Notes under the pieces: model-generated
What the model was told of the DNA's origin: nothing
Seen by the model: the letters and a program-made list of their open reading frames with translations, nothing else
Databases searched by the model: none
DNA from: Streptomyces sp. JHA26
GTDB lineage: Bacteria > Actinomycetota > Actinomycetes > Streptomycetales > Streptomycetaceae
Length of the DNA: 64,000 nucleotides
Assembly (NCBI RefSeq): GCF_002005565.1
Contig: NZ_BDJC01000013.1
Span: 1-64,000, forward strand
Direction: 5' to 3'
Shown here: positions 18,461-27,167 of the stretch, in pieces
Layout: the number at the start of each line of letters is the position of its first letter
Position numbering within the stretch: the stretch's first letter is position 1
Translations under genes and position numbers: made by a program

Positions 18461-19594
18461 TCAGGAGGCCTCGGGCTTGTCGTGGTCCGTGGGGGGCGTG
18501 TGCTTCGGGTGGGCGCGCAGGCGGGCCGTGACGTCCTCCGGGGGCAGGAACCGGGACCAGCGTTCCGGGAACTCGGACGGCATGTCGGGGTCCGCCTCGC
18601 CGCTCGCGGCGGCGCGGGCCACGTACTCGGCGACCTGCGCCTGCCGCAGCCGCTCGTTGGCCTCGCGGGCCGCGGCGGTGGCGGCGGCCGGCCAGACCCG
18701 GTCGATGGCCGCGTTGACCGCGGCCCCGACGAGCACGGCGAACGCGGACACACCGATCCACAGCAGCACGGCCACGGGCGCGGCGAGCGAGCCGTAGATG
18801 GTCGGGCCCTCGACGGTGCTGGTGAGGTAGATCCGCAGCAGGAAGCTGCCCAGCACCCACATGGCGAGGGCGACCAGCGCGCCGGGCACGTCCTCGATCC
18901 ACGGGGAGCGCACGGGCACCGACACGTGGTACAGCGTGGTCAGGAAGGCCACGGACAGGACGATCACGACCGGCCAGTACAGGACCTGCACGACGGTCGT
19001 CGACCACGGCACGACCCGCACCACGGCGTCCGGCCCGGCCACCATCAGCGGCAGCGCCACCGACCCGATCAGCAGGGCCACGATGAACAGCAGGAAGGCC
19101 ATCAGGCGGGTCTTGACGATCCCCCGGACGCCGTCGAGACCGTACATCACGGTGATGGTGTCGATGAAGACGTTGACCGCGCGGGAGCCGGACCACAGGG
19201 CGAACAGGAAGCCGATGGAGATGACGTCGGGCCGGCCGCCCTTCATCACGTCGTCCAGGATCGGCTCGGTGATCTGCTTGACGCCCTTCTCGGAGAGCAC
19301 CGCGCGGGAGGCGTCCAGGATGTTGGTGCGCAGGCTCTCGGTGGTGTCGGCGCCGATCCACAGGTCGACGTAGCCGAGCAGTCCGAGGACGCTCAGCAGC
19401 AGCGGCGGCACCGACAGCAGGGTGAAGAACGCGGCCTCGGCGGCGAGGCCGAGGATGCGGTACTCCATGCACGAGTTGACGGTGTCCTTCAGCAGCAGCC
19501 AGGCGGTCCTGCGTTTGGAGACGTTCCGGTAGAGGACCCGGGCGCGATGGAGCCGGCCCGAGGGCCGTTCGGGGGATTCACTTGCTGGCTGCAC
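18461..19594 (-). CDS. YihY/BrkB-family membrane protein
   Basis: A 377-residue inner membrane protein with six hydrophobic helices between residues ~45 and ~290, including LGLAAEAAFFTLLSVPPLLLSVLGLLGYV and the family-typical IYGSLAAPVAVLLWIGVSAFAVLVGAAVNAAID. The family was once called RNase BN in error; its role is unknown, perhaps transport. The C-terminal 85 residues are hydrophilic and cytosolic. It starts at GTG 19594. It is divergent from the AidB-like gene with ~100 bp between, and the AraC gene follows 18 bp downstream on the same strand. Confidence 0.88.
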   Translation of the reverse strand: MQPASESPERPSGRLHRARVLYRNVSKRRTAWLLLKDTVNSCMEYRILGLAAEAAFFTLLSVPPLLLSVLGLLGYVDLWIGADTTESLRTNILDASRAVLSEKGVKQITEPILDDVMKGGRPDVISIGFLFALWSGSRAVNVFIDTITVMYGLDGVRGIVKTRLMAFLLFIVALLIGSVALPLMVAGPDAVVRVVPWSTTVVQVLYWPVVIVLSVAFLTTLYHVSVPVRSPWIEDVPGALVALAMWVLGSFLLRIYLTSTVEGPTIYGSLAAPVAVLLWIGVSAFAVLVGAAVNAAIDRVWPAAATAAAREANERLRQAQVAEYVARAAASGEADPDMPSEFPERWSRFLPPEDVTARLRAHPKHTPPTDHDKPEAS

Positions 19595-19693
19595 GACCTA
19601 AAGGTATCCGTCGCGGACGCCCGCACTCACCCGCGGACCGTGGTGGGGACCGGCGGAGCCCGTGCCGTCCCCGGACGCGGTAGGTTCGCCGTC

Positions 19694-21328
19694 ATGGCAG
19701 GCAGCACCCGCACCGTGACGAACCAGGCCCCGCCGCTGGCCGGTTACGACGTCTTCACCGCCGACCGGGCCCTCGTGGCGGCGGTCGAACGGCATCTGGC
19801 GCCGGAGCTGCGCGGGGAGGCGCTGGCCGAACTGTCCGGTCTCGGACGCGGCTGCGGCTCCGCCCAGGTGCTGGAGTGGGGCGCGCAGGCCGACGCCAAC
19901 CCGCCGGTCCTGCGCACGCACGACCGCTACGGCCACCGCGTCGACGAGGTCGACTTCCACCCGGCCTGGCACCGGCTGCTGGGCAAGGGCGTCTCGGCCG
20001 GCCTCACCGCGGCCTGGACCCGGCCCGGCGGGCACGTGCGGCGCGCCGCCGCCTTCCTGCTGTGGACGCAGGCCGAGGCGAGCATCGGCTGTCCGCTGTC
20101 GACGACCCACGCCGCGGTGCCCGCCCTGCGCGCCGACCCGGACCTCGCCGCCGAGTGGGAACCGCGGCTGACCTCGCGGGTGTACGACCGCGAGTTGCGG
20201 CCGGCGCACCTCAAGGCCGGTGCGCTGTTCGGGACGGGCGCGACGCACGAGCGGGACGGCGGCGGCGTCCGGGCGGGCACGACCTCCGCGCGGCCGCTGG
20301 CGCAGGACGGGACGTACGAGCTGACCGGGCACGAGTGGTGCTGCTCGGCGCCCATGTCCGACGGCTTCCTGGTGCTGGCGCGGGCGCCGGGCGGACTCAC
20401 CTGCTTCCTGGTGCCGCGCGTGCTGGCGGACGGCACCCGCAACGTGTTCCTGATCCAGCGGCTGAAGGACCGGCTGGGCAACCGGTCCGGCGCCTCCGCC
20501 GAGGTCGAGTTCGCCGGGACCTGGGCGCGCCGGGTCGGCGAGGAGGGGCGCGGGGTGCGCACGGTGGCCGGCACCGTGGCGGCGATCCGGCTGGACCGCG
20601 TGCTGGCCTCGGCGGGGCTGATGCGGCAGGCCGTCGCGCAGGCGGTGCACCACTGCGCGTACCGGGAGGCGTCCGGCGGGAAGCTGGTCGACAGGCCGTT
20701 GATGCGCAACGTCCTGGCCGATCTCGCGATCGAGTCGGAGGCGGCCACCACGCTCGCGCTGCGGCTGGCGGCGGCGTACGACGACGGGGGCGAGCGGGAG
20801 CGGGCGCTGCTGGGACTGGCGGTGCCGGCGGCGAAGTACTGGGTGACCAAGCGCTGTGCGCCGGTGGCGGTGGAGGCCGCCGAGTGCCTGGGCGGCGACG
20901 GGTACGTCGAGGAGTCCGGGCTGCCGCGGCTGGTGCGCGAGTCGCCGCTGAACTCGGTCCGGGCGGGCGCCGGCAACGTGCAGGCGCTGGACGTGCTGCG
21001 TGTGCTCGGGCGGGAGCCGTCGGCCCTGGACGCGTATCTGACGGAGGTGGGCCTCGCCCGGGGCGCCGATCACCGGCTGGACGCGGCGATCAGGGGCCTG
21101 CTGACGGAACTCGCCGATCTGGAGGCCGCCGAGGGGCGGGCACGGCGGCTGGTGGAGCGGCTGGCGCTGGTGCTCCAGGGGTCCCTGCTGGTGCGGTACG
21201 CGCCGCCGGAGGTCGCCGACGCGTTCTGCGCCTCGCGGCTGGGCGGCGACGGGGGCGCGGCCTTCGGCACGCTGCCGCCGACCCTGGATCTGGCGTCGGT
21301 CGTGGAGCGGGCCCGTCCGGTGACCTGA
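19694..21328 (+). CDS. AidB-like acyl-CoA dehydrogenase family flavoprotein
   Basis: A 544-residue protein of the acyl-CoA dehydrogenase superfamily, closest to AidB (E. coli, 541 residues). The N-terminal PPLAGYDVFTADRALVAAVERH is typical for AidB. FAD-binding segments are ELTGHEWCCSAPMSDGFLVLA, IQRLKDRLGNRS and AVEAAECLGGDGYVEE, the last including the catalytic-base region. AidB is linked to the adaptive response to DNA methylation damage in E. coli; the function in Streptomyces is not established. The ATG has no close consensus ribosome site. No ada or alkylation-repair gene is beside it. Confidence 0.88.
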   Translation: MAGSTRTVTNQAPPLAGYDVFTADRALVAAVERHLAPELRGEALAELSGLGRGCGSAQVLEWGAQADANPPVLRTHDRYGHRVDEVDFHPAWHRLLGKGVSAGLTAAWTRPGGHVRRAAAFLLWTQAEASIGCPLSTTHAAVPALRADPDLAAEWEPRLTSRVYDRELRPAHLKAGALFGTGATHERDGGGVRAGTTSARPLAQDGTYELTGHEWCCSAPMSDGFLVLARAPGGLTCFLVPRVLADGTRNVFLIQRLKDRLGNRSGASAEVEFAGTWARRVGEEGRGVRTVAGTVAAIRLDRVLASAGLMRQAVAQAVHHCAYREASGGKLVDRPLMRNVLADLAIESEAATTLALRLAAAYDDGGERERALLGLAVPAAKYWVTKRCAPVAVEAAECLGGDGYVEESGLPRLVRESPLNSVRAGAGNVQALDVLRVLGREPSALDAYLTEVGLARGADHRLDAAIRGLLTELADLEAAEGRARRLVERLALVLQGSLLVRYAPPEVADAFCASRLGGDGGAAFGTLPPTLDLASVVERARPVT

Positions 21329-21651
21329 TCCGGTCCCGTCGGTTCCGCCCCGCGACACACGGCCGTGCGGCACGGGGGTGATGCTGCGCCGACACGGCAC
21401 CACCCCCGCCACACGGGCCTGTTCGGGCCGCGTACGCCGCTCGGGACGGCGTGACCTCGATTTTCGGACACCGGCACGGCCGTCCACCAGGGTTGCAAGG
21501 GGTTGCAACTCGCTGTCGTCTGTGTGCGGACTGTGTCCGTCCGCCAGGGGAAGGCGGTCAGTATGAGACAGAACATCCGGGACGCTCACGGGCCCGCCGA
21601 CGGCCGGCCGGGCGCTCGTCCCGGCCCCTGCTTCCGGGAGGACGAGGACCA
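21329..21651. promoter_or_regulatory. Intergenic region with an inverted repeat upstream of the GAF regulator
   Basis: A 323-bp gap without a gene. It holds the inverted repeat GTTGCAA-GGGG-TTGCAAC at 21492-21509 and a TGAGACA at 21562, about 150 and 85 bp before the regulator start. The repeat is a good candidate operator, perhaps for autoregulation. No convincing terminator for the upstream gene was seen. Confidence 0.5.
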
Positions 21652-22998
21652 GTGGCGCTCTCGCCGATGGACGTGACGCAGTTCGCCGCCGTCGACACGG
21701 CGCGTGCGGCGCGGCTGCTCAGCGAGGTCCGTTCCGCCAGGCTCTCGGGCGGGCGTGCCCCGGCGGCGCCGCGCCCGGTGATCGAGCAGTCCTGGGAGCG
21801 GATGCTGCGCAGCGGCGTCGACCCGGACCGCGACGTCCGCTCCGGGCTGCTGTCCCCGGAGGAGGTGCGGCGCCGGCGGGAGGCCTCGCCGCTGCGGCAC
21901 GTGCTGCCGGTGCTGCGGGAGGGGCTGCTGTCGGTCGCGGACGTCGCCCACCACATCATGGTGGTCGCCGACGACGAGGGCCGGGTGCTGTGGCGGGAGG
22001 GCAGCACGCCGGTGCTGCGGAGGGCCGACGGGCTCGGTTTCGAGCTCGGCGCGGACTGGCGGGAGGACGTGGTCGGCACCAACGGCGTGGGCACGCCGGC
22101 GGTCACCCGGCGGCCGGTGCAGGTCTTCGCCTCCGAGCACTTCGTGCGGTCCCAGGCGACCTGGACCTGTGCCGGGGCGCCCATCACCGATCCGCGCAGC
22201 GGCCGACTGCTCGGCGTGGTCGACGTGAGCGGGCCGCTGGAGACGATGCATCCGGCCACGCTCGCCTGGGTCGACTCGGTGGCCAAGCTCGCCGAGGCCC
22301 GGCTGCGCGAGCTGCACTCCCGGTCGCTGGAGCGGCTGCGGGCGGTGGCGGCGCCGGTGCTGGCCCGGCTCGGCGGGCGCGCGCTGGTGGTGGACCGGGA
22401 CGGCTGGACGGCCGCGGTGACGGGGATGCCGTACCTGGAACGGGTGGTGCTGCCGGGATCCCCGGCGACGGGCCCGAGGTGGCTCCCGGTGTTCGGGGCG
22501 TGCGTGGTGGAGCCGCTGGACGAGGGCTGGCTGGTGCGGGCCGCCGCGGAGCCGGTGCCCCACGGCGCCCCCCGGATCCTGCTCGACCTCGGGCAGCCGC
22601 GCCGCTGGTCGGTCCGGGTGCTGGACGGTGTGGGGTCCTGGGAGCGGGAGCTGAGCCCGCGCCACGCCGAGCTGCTGTACCTGCTGGCCGTCCGGCGCAC
22701 CGGCCGCAGCGCCGCGGGGCTGGCGGAGGACCTGTTCGGCGACCCGGCGCGCACGGTGACGGTGCGGGCCGAGATGTCCCGGATCCGGCGGTACCTCGGG
22801 GCCTATCTGCGGCACCGGCCCTACCGTTTCCGGGACGACGCCGAGGTCGAGGTGGTCCTCCCGGACGACCCTCGCGACCTGCTGCCCCACTCGACCGCGC
22901 CGGCGGTGACGGAGCGCCGGGCCGGGGCCCCGGTCCGGACACCGGCAGCCGAGGCCCCGGCCCGGACACCGGCACGGACCCCGGCACCGTCGCCCTGA
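21652..22998 (+). CDS. GAF-domain transcriptional regulator
   Basis: A 448-residue protein. An N-terminal segment PRPVIEQSWERMLRSGVDPD (about residues 40-60), then a GAF domain with DVAHHIMVVADDEGRVLWREG and DWREDVVGTNGVGTPAV (about 95-225), matches the sensory half of AcoR-like activators, but there is no sigma-54 AAA+ domain. The C-terminus has a winged-helix-like segment LSPRHAELLYLLAVRRTGRSAAGLAEDLFGD ... RAEMSRIRRYLG (about 340-395), the probable DNA-binding part. The last 45 residues repeat RTPA units. The GTG at 21652 is chosen for its GGGAGGA site 9 bp upstream; an ATG follows five codons later. Regulators of this kind often sit near alcohol or aldehyde dehydrogenases; none is present. 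Confidence 0.82.
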   Translation: MALSPMDVTQFAAVDTARAARLLSEVRSARLSGGRAPAAPRPVIEQSWERMLRSGVDPDRDVRSGLLSPEEVRRRREASPLRHVLPVLREGLLSVADVAHHIMVVADDEGRVLWREGSTPVLRRADGLGFELGADWREDVVGTNGVGTPAVTRRPVQVFASEHFVRSQATWTCAGAPITDPRSGRLLGVVDVSGPLETMHPATLAWVDSVAKLAEARLRELHSRSLERLRAVAAPVLARLGGRALVVDRDGWTAAVTGMPYLERVVLPGSPATGPRWLPVFGACVVEPLDEGWLVRAAAEPVPHGAPRILLDLGQPRRWSVRVLDGVGSWERELSPRHAELLYLLAVRRTGRSAAGLAEDLFGDPARTVTVRAEMSRIRRYLGAYLRHRPYRFRDDAEVEVVLPDDPRDLLPHSTAPAVTERRAGAPVRTPAAEAPARTPARTPAPSP

Positions 22999-23015
22999 GT
23001 GGCGGACGGCCCCCT

Positions 23016-23031
23016 CCCCCCGAAAGGGGGG
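23016..23031 (+). terminator. Terminator after the GAF regulator
   Basis: A 6-bp G:C stem with a GAAA tetraloop (CCCCCC-GAAA-GGGGGG) 18 bp after the stop codon at 22998. Confidence 0.65.
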
Positions 23032-23169
23032 CTCGTTTCCGCATATTTGCCATGTCCCGCTCCGCGGGCCCCTCCGCCTGTCGTAGCATCCTCCACGGAC
23101 CGCCCCCTCTGCTCCTCCGTCAACGCACGGAACGACGGGCGCAGTTGGATCGGGGCCCGTGGAGGTTCT

Positions 23170-24468
23170 ATGAAGCAGCGCGGCAGGCACCGCCGGCGCA
23201 GTCGGGGCAGGGCGTTGCGCGCGGCCCTGGCCGGGGCGGCACTCGCACTGACCGGCGCCGCCACGATGATCAGCGCCTCGCAGGCCACGGTCGCCGGGGA
23301 CCCCGGCGCCCTGAAGCCGATCGCGGCGACCGGCTCCCTGCGGCTGACGGAGCACCGGGTGCCGGAGCCCTGGCTCGACCGGCTCTCCGCCGCGATGGGC
23401 GGACGGGTGGGCGTCGACACCGTCCTCGCCTCCGCCGACCACACCCTGCGCGACGCCGCCGACTGCACGGCCGGGGAGCGCGAGGCGCTGCCGGTCTCCC
23501 CCGCGGCCACGCGCGCCTACTGCTGGGACGCCGAGGACACGCGGGGCTGGCGGCCGGGGGCGGTCACCACCTCGGGGGACGCCGGCGAGGACGGCCGCTG
23601 GGGCTCCCACCGGGTCGTCCTGTCCGCCTGGAGCCGCGACGACGGCACGCCCGGGGGCGGGCCCGCCCGGGTCTCGTTCGTCGACGCCGACGATCCCGGC
23701 CGTCTCGGTTACGCCTCGGCGCTCCTCGCCGTCCCGGTGGACGGCGGACGCGACTACCGGGCGCTCGCCTCCCCCGTCTCCGGCATGGTCTGGTACCGGG
23801 ACAAGCTGCTGGTCACCACGGGCGCCGGGGACCGCAACGCGCTGTACGTGTACGACGTGGACCGCGTCCAGCGCGCCACCGCCGACGTCGACGCGGTCGG
23901 CCGGGTGCCCGGCGGCTGGGCGGCGTACGGCCACCGGTACGTGCTGCCCGCCGTCGCCTCCTACCGCCTCGCCGACGCGCCGGACGCCGCGCGCCCCGCC
24001 GCGCTCTCCCTGGACCGCGGCACGGTCCCCGCCGGTCTGGTGGCGAGCGAGTACGTGCCCGCCGGCGCCGACCGGCCCACCCGCCTGTGGCGTTACACGC
24101 TCGGCACGGACCCGGCCCGCGCCGGACTGCCGGCCGCCGACCCCGCCGGGCACGTGGACGCGCGGGAGGCGTACGAGACCGAGGCGGCCGAGGTCGCGGG
24201 CGTGCTGTCGCACCGCCCGGCCGGCGCCGGACACGCCGACTGGTACCTGGGCCGGCCGGCCGGCGACGGGGGCGGGCACGGGACGCTGTGGCGGCAGGAC
24301 GCGGAGGGCGCGCGGGCCGTGGAGTGCGGCGCCGACGGGTCGCACCAGTGCTGGAGCGGGCCGCCGGGCTCCCTGTCGTACTGGGCGGGGACCGGTGAGG
24401 TCTGGTCCCAGTCGGACCACATGCTCTTCGCGCTGCCGCTGGCCTCGCTGGACGAGGCGCTCGGCTGA
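23170..24468 (+). CDS. Secreted protein of unknown function
   Basis: A 432-residue protein with a strong GGAGGT ribosome site before ATG 23170. The N-terminus is very basic (MKQRGRHRRRSRGRALR), then a hydrophobic Ala-rich segment and a probable cleavage near ISASQA (about residue 40), a Sec or Tat-like signal. The mature protein has repeated WYRD, LYVYDVDRV and SYWAGTGEVWSQSDHMLF elements that suggest a beta-propeller-like fold, with paired cysteines (ADC, AYC, VEC, HQC). Related Streptomyces proteins are annotated only as secreted proteins. It ends 91 bp before the acetyltransferase gene. Confidence 0.78.
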   Translation: MKQRGRHRRRSRGRALRAALAGAALALTGAATMISASQATVAGDPGALKPIAATGSLRLTEHRVPEPWLDRLSAAMGGRVGVDTVLASADHTLRDAADCTAGEREALPVSPAATRAYCWDAEDTRGWRPGAVTTSGDAGEDGRWGSHRVVLSAWSRDDGTPGGGPARVSFVDADDPGRLGYASALLAVPVDGGRDYRALASPVSGMVWYRDKLLVTTGAGDRNALYVYDVDRVQRATADVDAVGRVPGGWAAYGHRYVLPAVASYRLADAPDAARPAALSLDRGTVPAGLVASEYVPAGADRPTRLWRYTLGTDPARAGLPAADPAGHVDAREAYETEAAEVAGVLSHRPAGAGHADWYLGRPAGDGGGHGTLWRQDAEGARAVECGADGSHQCWSGPPGSLSYWAGTGEVWSQSDHMLFALPLASLDEALG

Positions 24469-24559
24469 CGACCGCGACCCGCGGCGGCCGCGCGTCCGGG
24501 CCGTGCGGGCGCGGAACCGGGATCGACAGATCTCGGGATCGGGTGATTCCCTGACCGGC

Positions 24560-25132
24560 ATGACCGACATCGCCGTGACCACCTGGTCCCTGGAGCAGAC
24601 CGCGCCGACCGATCTGCGGCCGTCCGCCGCCCCGGAGGGGGACGTGCGGATCGTCCGCGCCGAGGTGCCCTCGCCCGAGTTCAGCCGCTTCCTGTACGCC
24701 TCCGTCGGGGGCGACATCCGCTGGACGGACCGGCTGGGCTGGACCCACGCGCGGTGGCGGGAGCACCTCGAGCGGCCCGGGGTGGAGACCTGGGTGGCCT
24801 ACGAGCGGGGCACACCGGCCGGGTACGTGGAGCTGACGCCCGGGGACGACGGCGTCGTGGAGATCGAGTACTTCGGCCTGATCCCGGCCTTCCGCGGCCG
24901 GCGCATCGGCGGGCACCTGCTGTCGTACGGGACCGCACGCGCCTGGGACCTCGCGGACCGCTGGCCGGGGCTGGCCACGACCAAGCGGGTGTGGCTGCAC
25001 ACGTGCAGCAAGGACGGCGAGTTCGCCCTGGACAACTACCGGCGCCGCGGCTTCCGCCTCTTCGACACCAAGGTCGAGGAAGAGCCGGAGGTGGAGACTC
25101 CGGGGCCTTGGCCCGGGGCCTTCCCGTCCTGA
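24560..25132 (+). CDS. GNAT-family N-acetyltransferase
   Basis: A 190-residue GNAT protein. The acetyl-CoA-binding core is VEIEYFGLIPAFRGRRIGGHLLSYGTARAWDL (residues ~95-128), with the Q/RxxGxG/A-like RGRRIGG loop, followed by VWLHTCSKDGEFALDNYRRRGFRLFDTK, the last strand-helix pair. The substrate cannot be inferred. The start ATG has no strong ribosome site close by. It lies upstream of the sulfur operon, but the 127-bp gap and leader peptide suggest separate transcription. Confidence 0.88.
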   Translation: MTDIAVTTWSLEQTAPTDLRPSAAPEGDVRIVRAEVPSPEFSRFLYASVGGDIRWTDRLGWTHARWREHLERPGVETWVAYERGTPAGYVELTPGDDGVVEIEYFGLIPAFRGRRIGGHLLSYGTARAWDLADRWPGLATTKRVWLHTCSKDGEFALDNYRRRGFRLFDTKVEEEPEVETPGPWPGAFPS

Positions 25133-25259
25133 CCTGCGCCGAAGCGTCCGTTTTCGGCCTGTGTGACCCACGACACCCCTGTCTCGGTCTGCGGGACAGG
25201 GGCGTCCGCATCGTGGACGAAGCTGGACTGTGTCCAGATCGCCGTGCCACGCTTCCGTC

Positions 25260-25343
25260 ATGTCTGGAACTGGAATCGCCTTGGTGAGTCGGCGGCACGT
25301 CGACCTCGGCCGCATGTCCAGCGCCATCTGTCCGGCGCGCTGA
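25260..25343 (+). CDS. Putative cysteine-linked leader peptide upstream of the sulfur operon
   Basis: A 27-codon open frame, MSGTGIALVSRRHVDLGRM followed by SSAICPAR, lies 127 bp before the sulfite reductase gene. Peptides with the SRRHVDLxRxxSAxC pattern are widely annotated as putative leader peptides before sulfur assimilation genes in streptomycetes, and Cys-codon-containing uORFs act as cysteine-responsive attenuators in mycobacteria. Here a single Cys codon (residue 24) lies four codons before the stop. A GTG (25284) is an alternative start. Inference: ribosome stalling at the Cys codon under cysteine shortage raises expression of the operon. Confidence 0.7.
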   Translation: MSGTGIALVSRRHVDLGRMSSAICPAR

Positions 25344-25402
25344 GAGACCTCTCCAGCACCACCGGATTTCTGCGTTCCCCTCCTCCTGCGCAATGAAGCG
25401 CA

Positions 25403-25416
25403 CGCATGCCCATGCG
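25403..25416 (+). promoter_or_regulatory. Small hairpin between the leader peptide and sulfite reductase gene
   Basis: CGCATG-CC-CATGCG can pair (6 bp, 2-base loop) 60 bp after the leader stop and 54 bp before the sir start, with flanking GCGC repeats. It could be part of an attenuator, but the stem is short and alternative pairings were not calculated. Confidence 0.3.
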
Positions 25417-25469
25417 CCGTAAGCGCAGGTCAGAGCCGCATTCCGCCTGTATTGAAGGACGTGTCCACC

Positions 25470-27167
25470 ATGGCCGCCACCCCGCCGAAGCCTGCTGCCG
25501 CGACTCCCCGCCGCAAGGTGAGCCGTCACCGTGGCGAGGGTCAGTGGGCTATGGGTCACTTCACCCCGCTCAACGGCAACGAGCAGACCAAGAAGGACGA
25601 CGACGGTCTCAACGTACGGACACGCATTGAGACGATCTACTCCAAGCGGGGATTCGACTCCATCGACCCCGGCGACCTGCGCGGACGGATGCGCTGGTGG
25701 GGCCTGTACACCCAGCGCCGACAGGGCATCGACGGCGGCAAGACCGCGATCCTCGAGCCCGAGGAGCTGGACGACAGCTACTTCATGCTGCGCGTGCGCA
25801 TCGACGGCGGCGCGCTGACCACCGCTCAGCTGCGCGTCATCGGCGAGATCTCCCAGGAGTTCGCGCGCGGCACGGCCGACATCACCGACCGGCAGAACGT
25901 CCAGTACCACTGGATCCGGATCGAGGACGTGCCCGAGATCTGGAACCGCCTGGAGGCCGTCGGCCTGTCCACCGTCACCGCCTGCGGCGACACGCCCCGC
26001 GTGATGATCGGCTCCCCGGTCGCGGGCATCGCCGAGGACGAGATCATCGACGGCACGCCGGCGCTGGAGGAGATGAAGCGCCGGGTCCTGAACAACCCGG
26101 CGTACTCGAACCTGCCGCGCAAGTTCAAGACCGCGATCTCCGGTTCGCCGGTGCAGGACGTCGTGCACGAGATCAACGACGTGGCGTTCGTCGGCGTCGA
26201 ACACCCCGAGCACGGGCCGGGCTTCGACCTGTGGGTCGGCGGCGGCCTGTCCACCAACCCCAAGCTGGGCGTGCGGCTCGGTGCCTGGGTGCCCGTCGAG
26301 GACGTGCCGGACGTCTACGAGGGCGTCATCTCGATCTTCCGCGACTACGGCTACCGGCGCCTGCGCAACCGCGCCCGCCTGAAGTTCCTGGTCGCCGACT
26401 GGGGCGCGGAGAAGTTCCGCCAGGTGCTGGAGGACGAGTACCTGAAGCGGAAGCTGACCGACGGCCCCGCGCCGGCCGAGCCCACCAGCCGCTGGCGCGA
26501 CCACGTCGGCGTGCACCGGCAGAAGGACGGCCGCTACTACGTCGGCTTCGCCCCGCGCGTCGGCCGCGTCGACGGCACCACCCTGACGAAGATCGCCGAC
26601 CTCGCGGAGGCGCACGGCTCGGGCCGGGTCCGCACCACCGTCGAGCAGAAGATGATCATCCTCGACGTCGAGGAGGGCCGGGTCGACTCCCTGGTGGAGT
26701 CCCTGGAGGCGCTGGACCTCAGCGCCAGGCCCTCGACCTTCCGGCGCGGCACCATGGCGTGCACCGGCATCGAGTTCTGCAAGCTCGCCATCGTCGAGAC
26801 CAAGGCGCGCGGCGCCTCGCTCATCGACGAACTGGAGCGCCGCCTGCCGGACTTCGACGAGCCCCTCACCATCAACCTCAACGGCTGCCCGAACGCCTGC
26901 GCCCGCATCCAGACCGCGGACATCGGCCTCAAGGGCCAGCTGGTCCTGAACGACCGGGGCGAGCAGGTCGAGGGCTACCAGGTGCACCTGGGCGGCGCGC
27001 TCGGCCTCCAGGCCGGCTTCGGCCGCAAGGTGCGCGGCCTGAAGGTGACGGCGGCGGAGCTGCCGGACTACGTGGAGCGCGTGCTGAAGCGCTACCAGGC
27101 CGAGCGCGAGGACGGCGAGCGGTTCGCCACCTGGGCGGCCCGTGCCTCGGAGGAGGCGCTGTCGTGA
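25470..27167 (+). CDS. sir: Ferredoxin-dependent assimilatory sulfite reductase (NirA/SirA type)
   Basis: A 565-residue siroheme/[4Fe-4S] enzyme that reduces sulfite to sulfide with six electrons. The cluster-siroheme cysteines are Cys431 and Cys437 (CTGIEFC) and Cys473 and Cys477 (NGCPNAC). Tyr80 (WWGLYTQ) and Cys172 (TACGDTP) are spaced exactly as the cross-linked Tyr69-Cys161 pair of mycobacterial NirA, which marks sulfite rather than nitrite reduction. The two ferredoxin-like repeats (residues ~75-175 and ~345-420) are evident. ATG 25470 has AAGGA 9-13 bp upstream. First main gene of the sulfur operon; the stop overlaps the next start (GTGA). Siroheme would use iron inserted by the CbiX-type gene at the operon end. 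Confidence 0.95.
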   Translation: MAATPPKPAAATPRRKVSRHRGEGQWAMGHFTPLNGNEQTKKDDDGLNVRTRIETIYSKRGFDSIDPGDLRGRMRWWGLYTQRRQGIDGGKTAILEPEELDDSYFMLRVRIDGGALTTAQLRVIGEISQEFARGTADITDRQNVQYHWIRIEDVPEIWNRLEAVGLSTVTACGDTPRVMIGSPVAGIAEDEIIDGTPALEEMKRRVLNNPAYSNLPRKFKTAISGSPVQDVVHEINDVAFVGVEHPEHGPGFDLWVGGGLSTNPKLGVRLGAWVPVEDVPDVYEGVISIFRDYGYRRLRNRARLKFLVADWGAEKFRQVLEDEYLKRKLTDGPAPAEPTSRWRDHVGVHRQKDGRYYVGFAPRVGRVDGTTLTKIADLAEAHGSGRVRTTVEQKMIILDVEEGRVDSLVESLEALDLSARPSTFRRGTMACTGIEFCKLAIVETKARGASLIDELERRLPDFDEPLTINLNGCPNACARIQTADIGLKGQLVLNDRGEQVEGYQVHLGGALGLQAGFGRKVRGLKVTAAELPDYVERVLKRYQAEREDGERFATWAARASEEALS

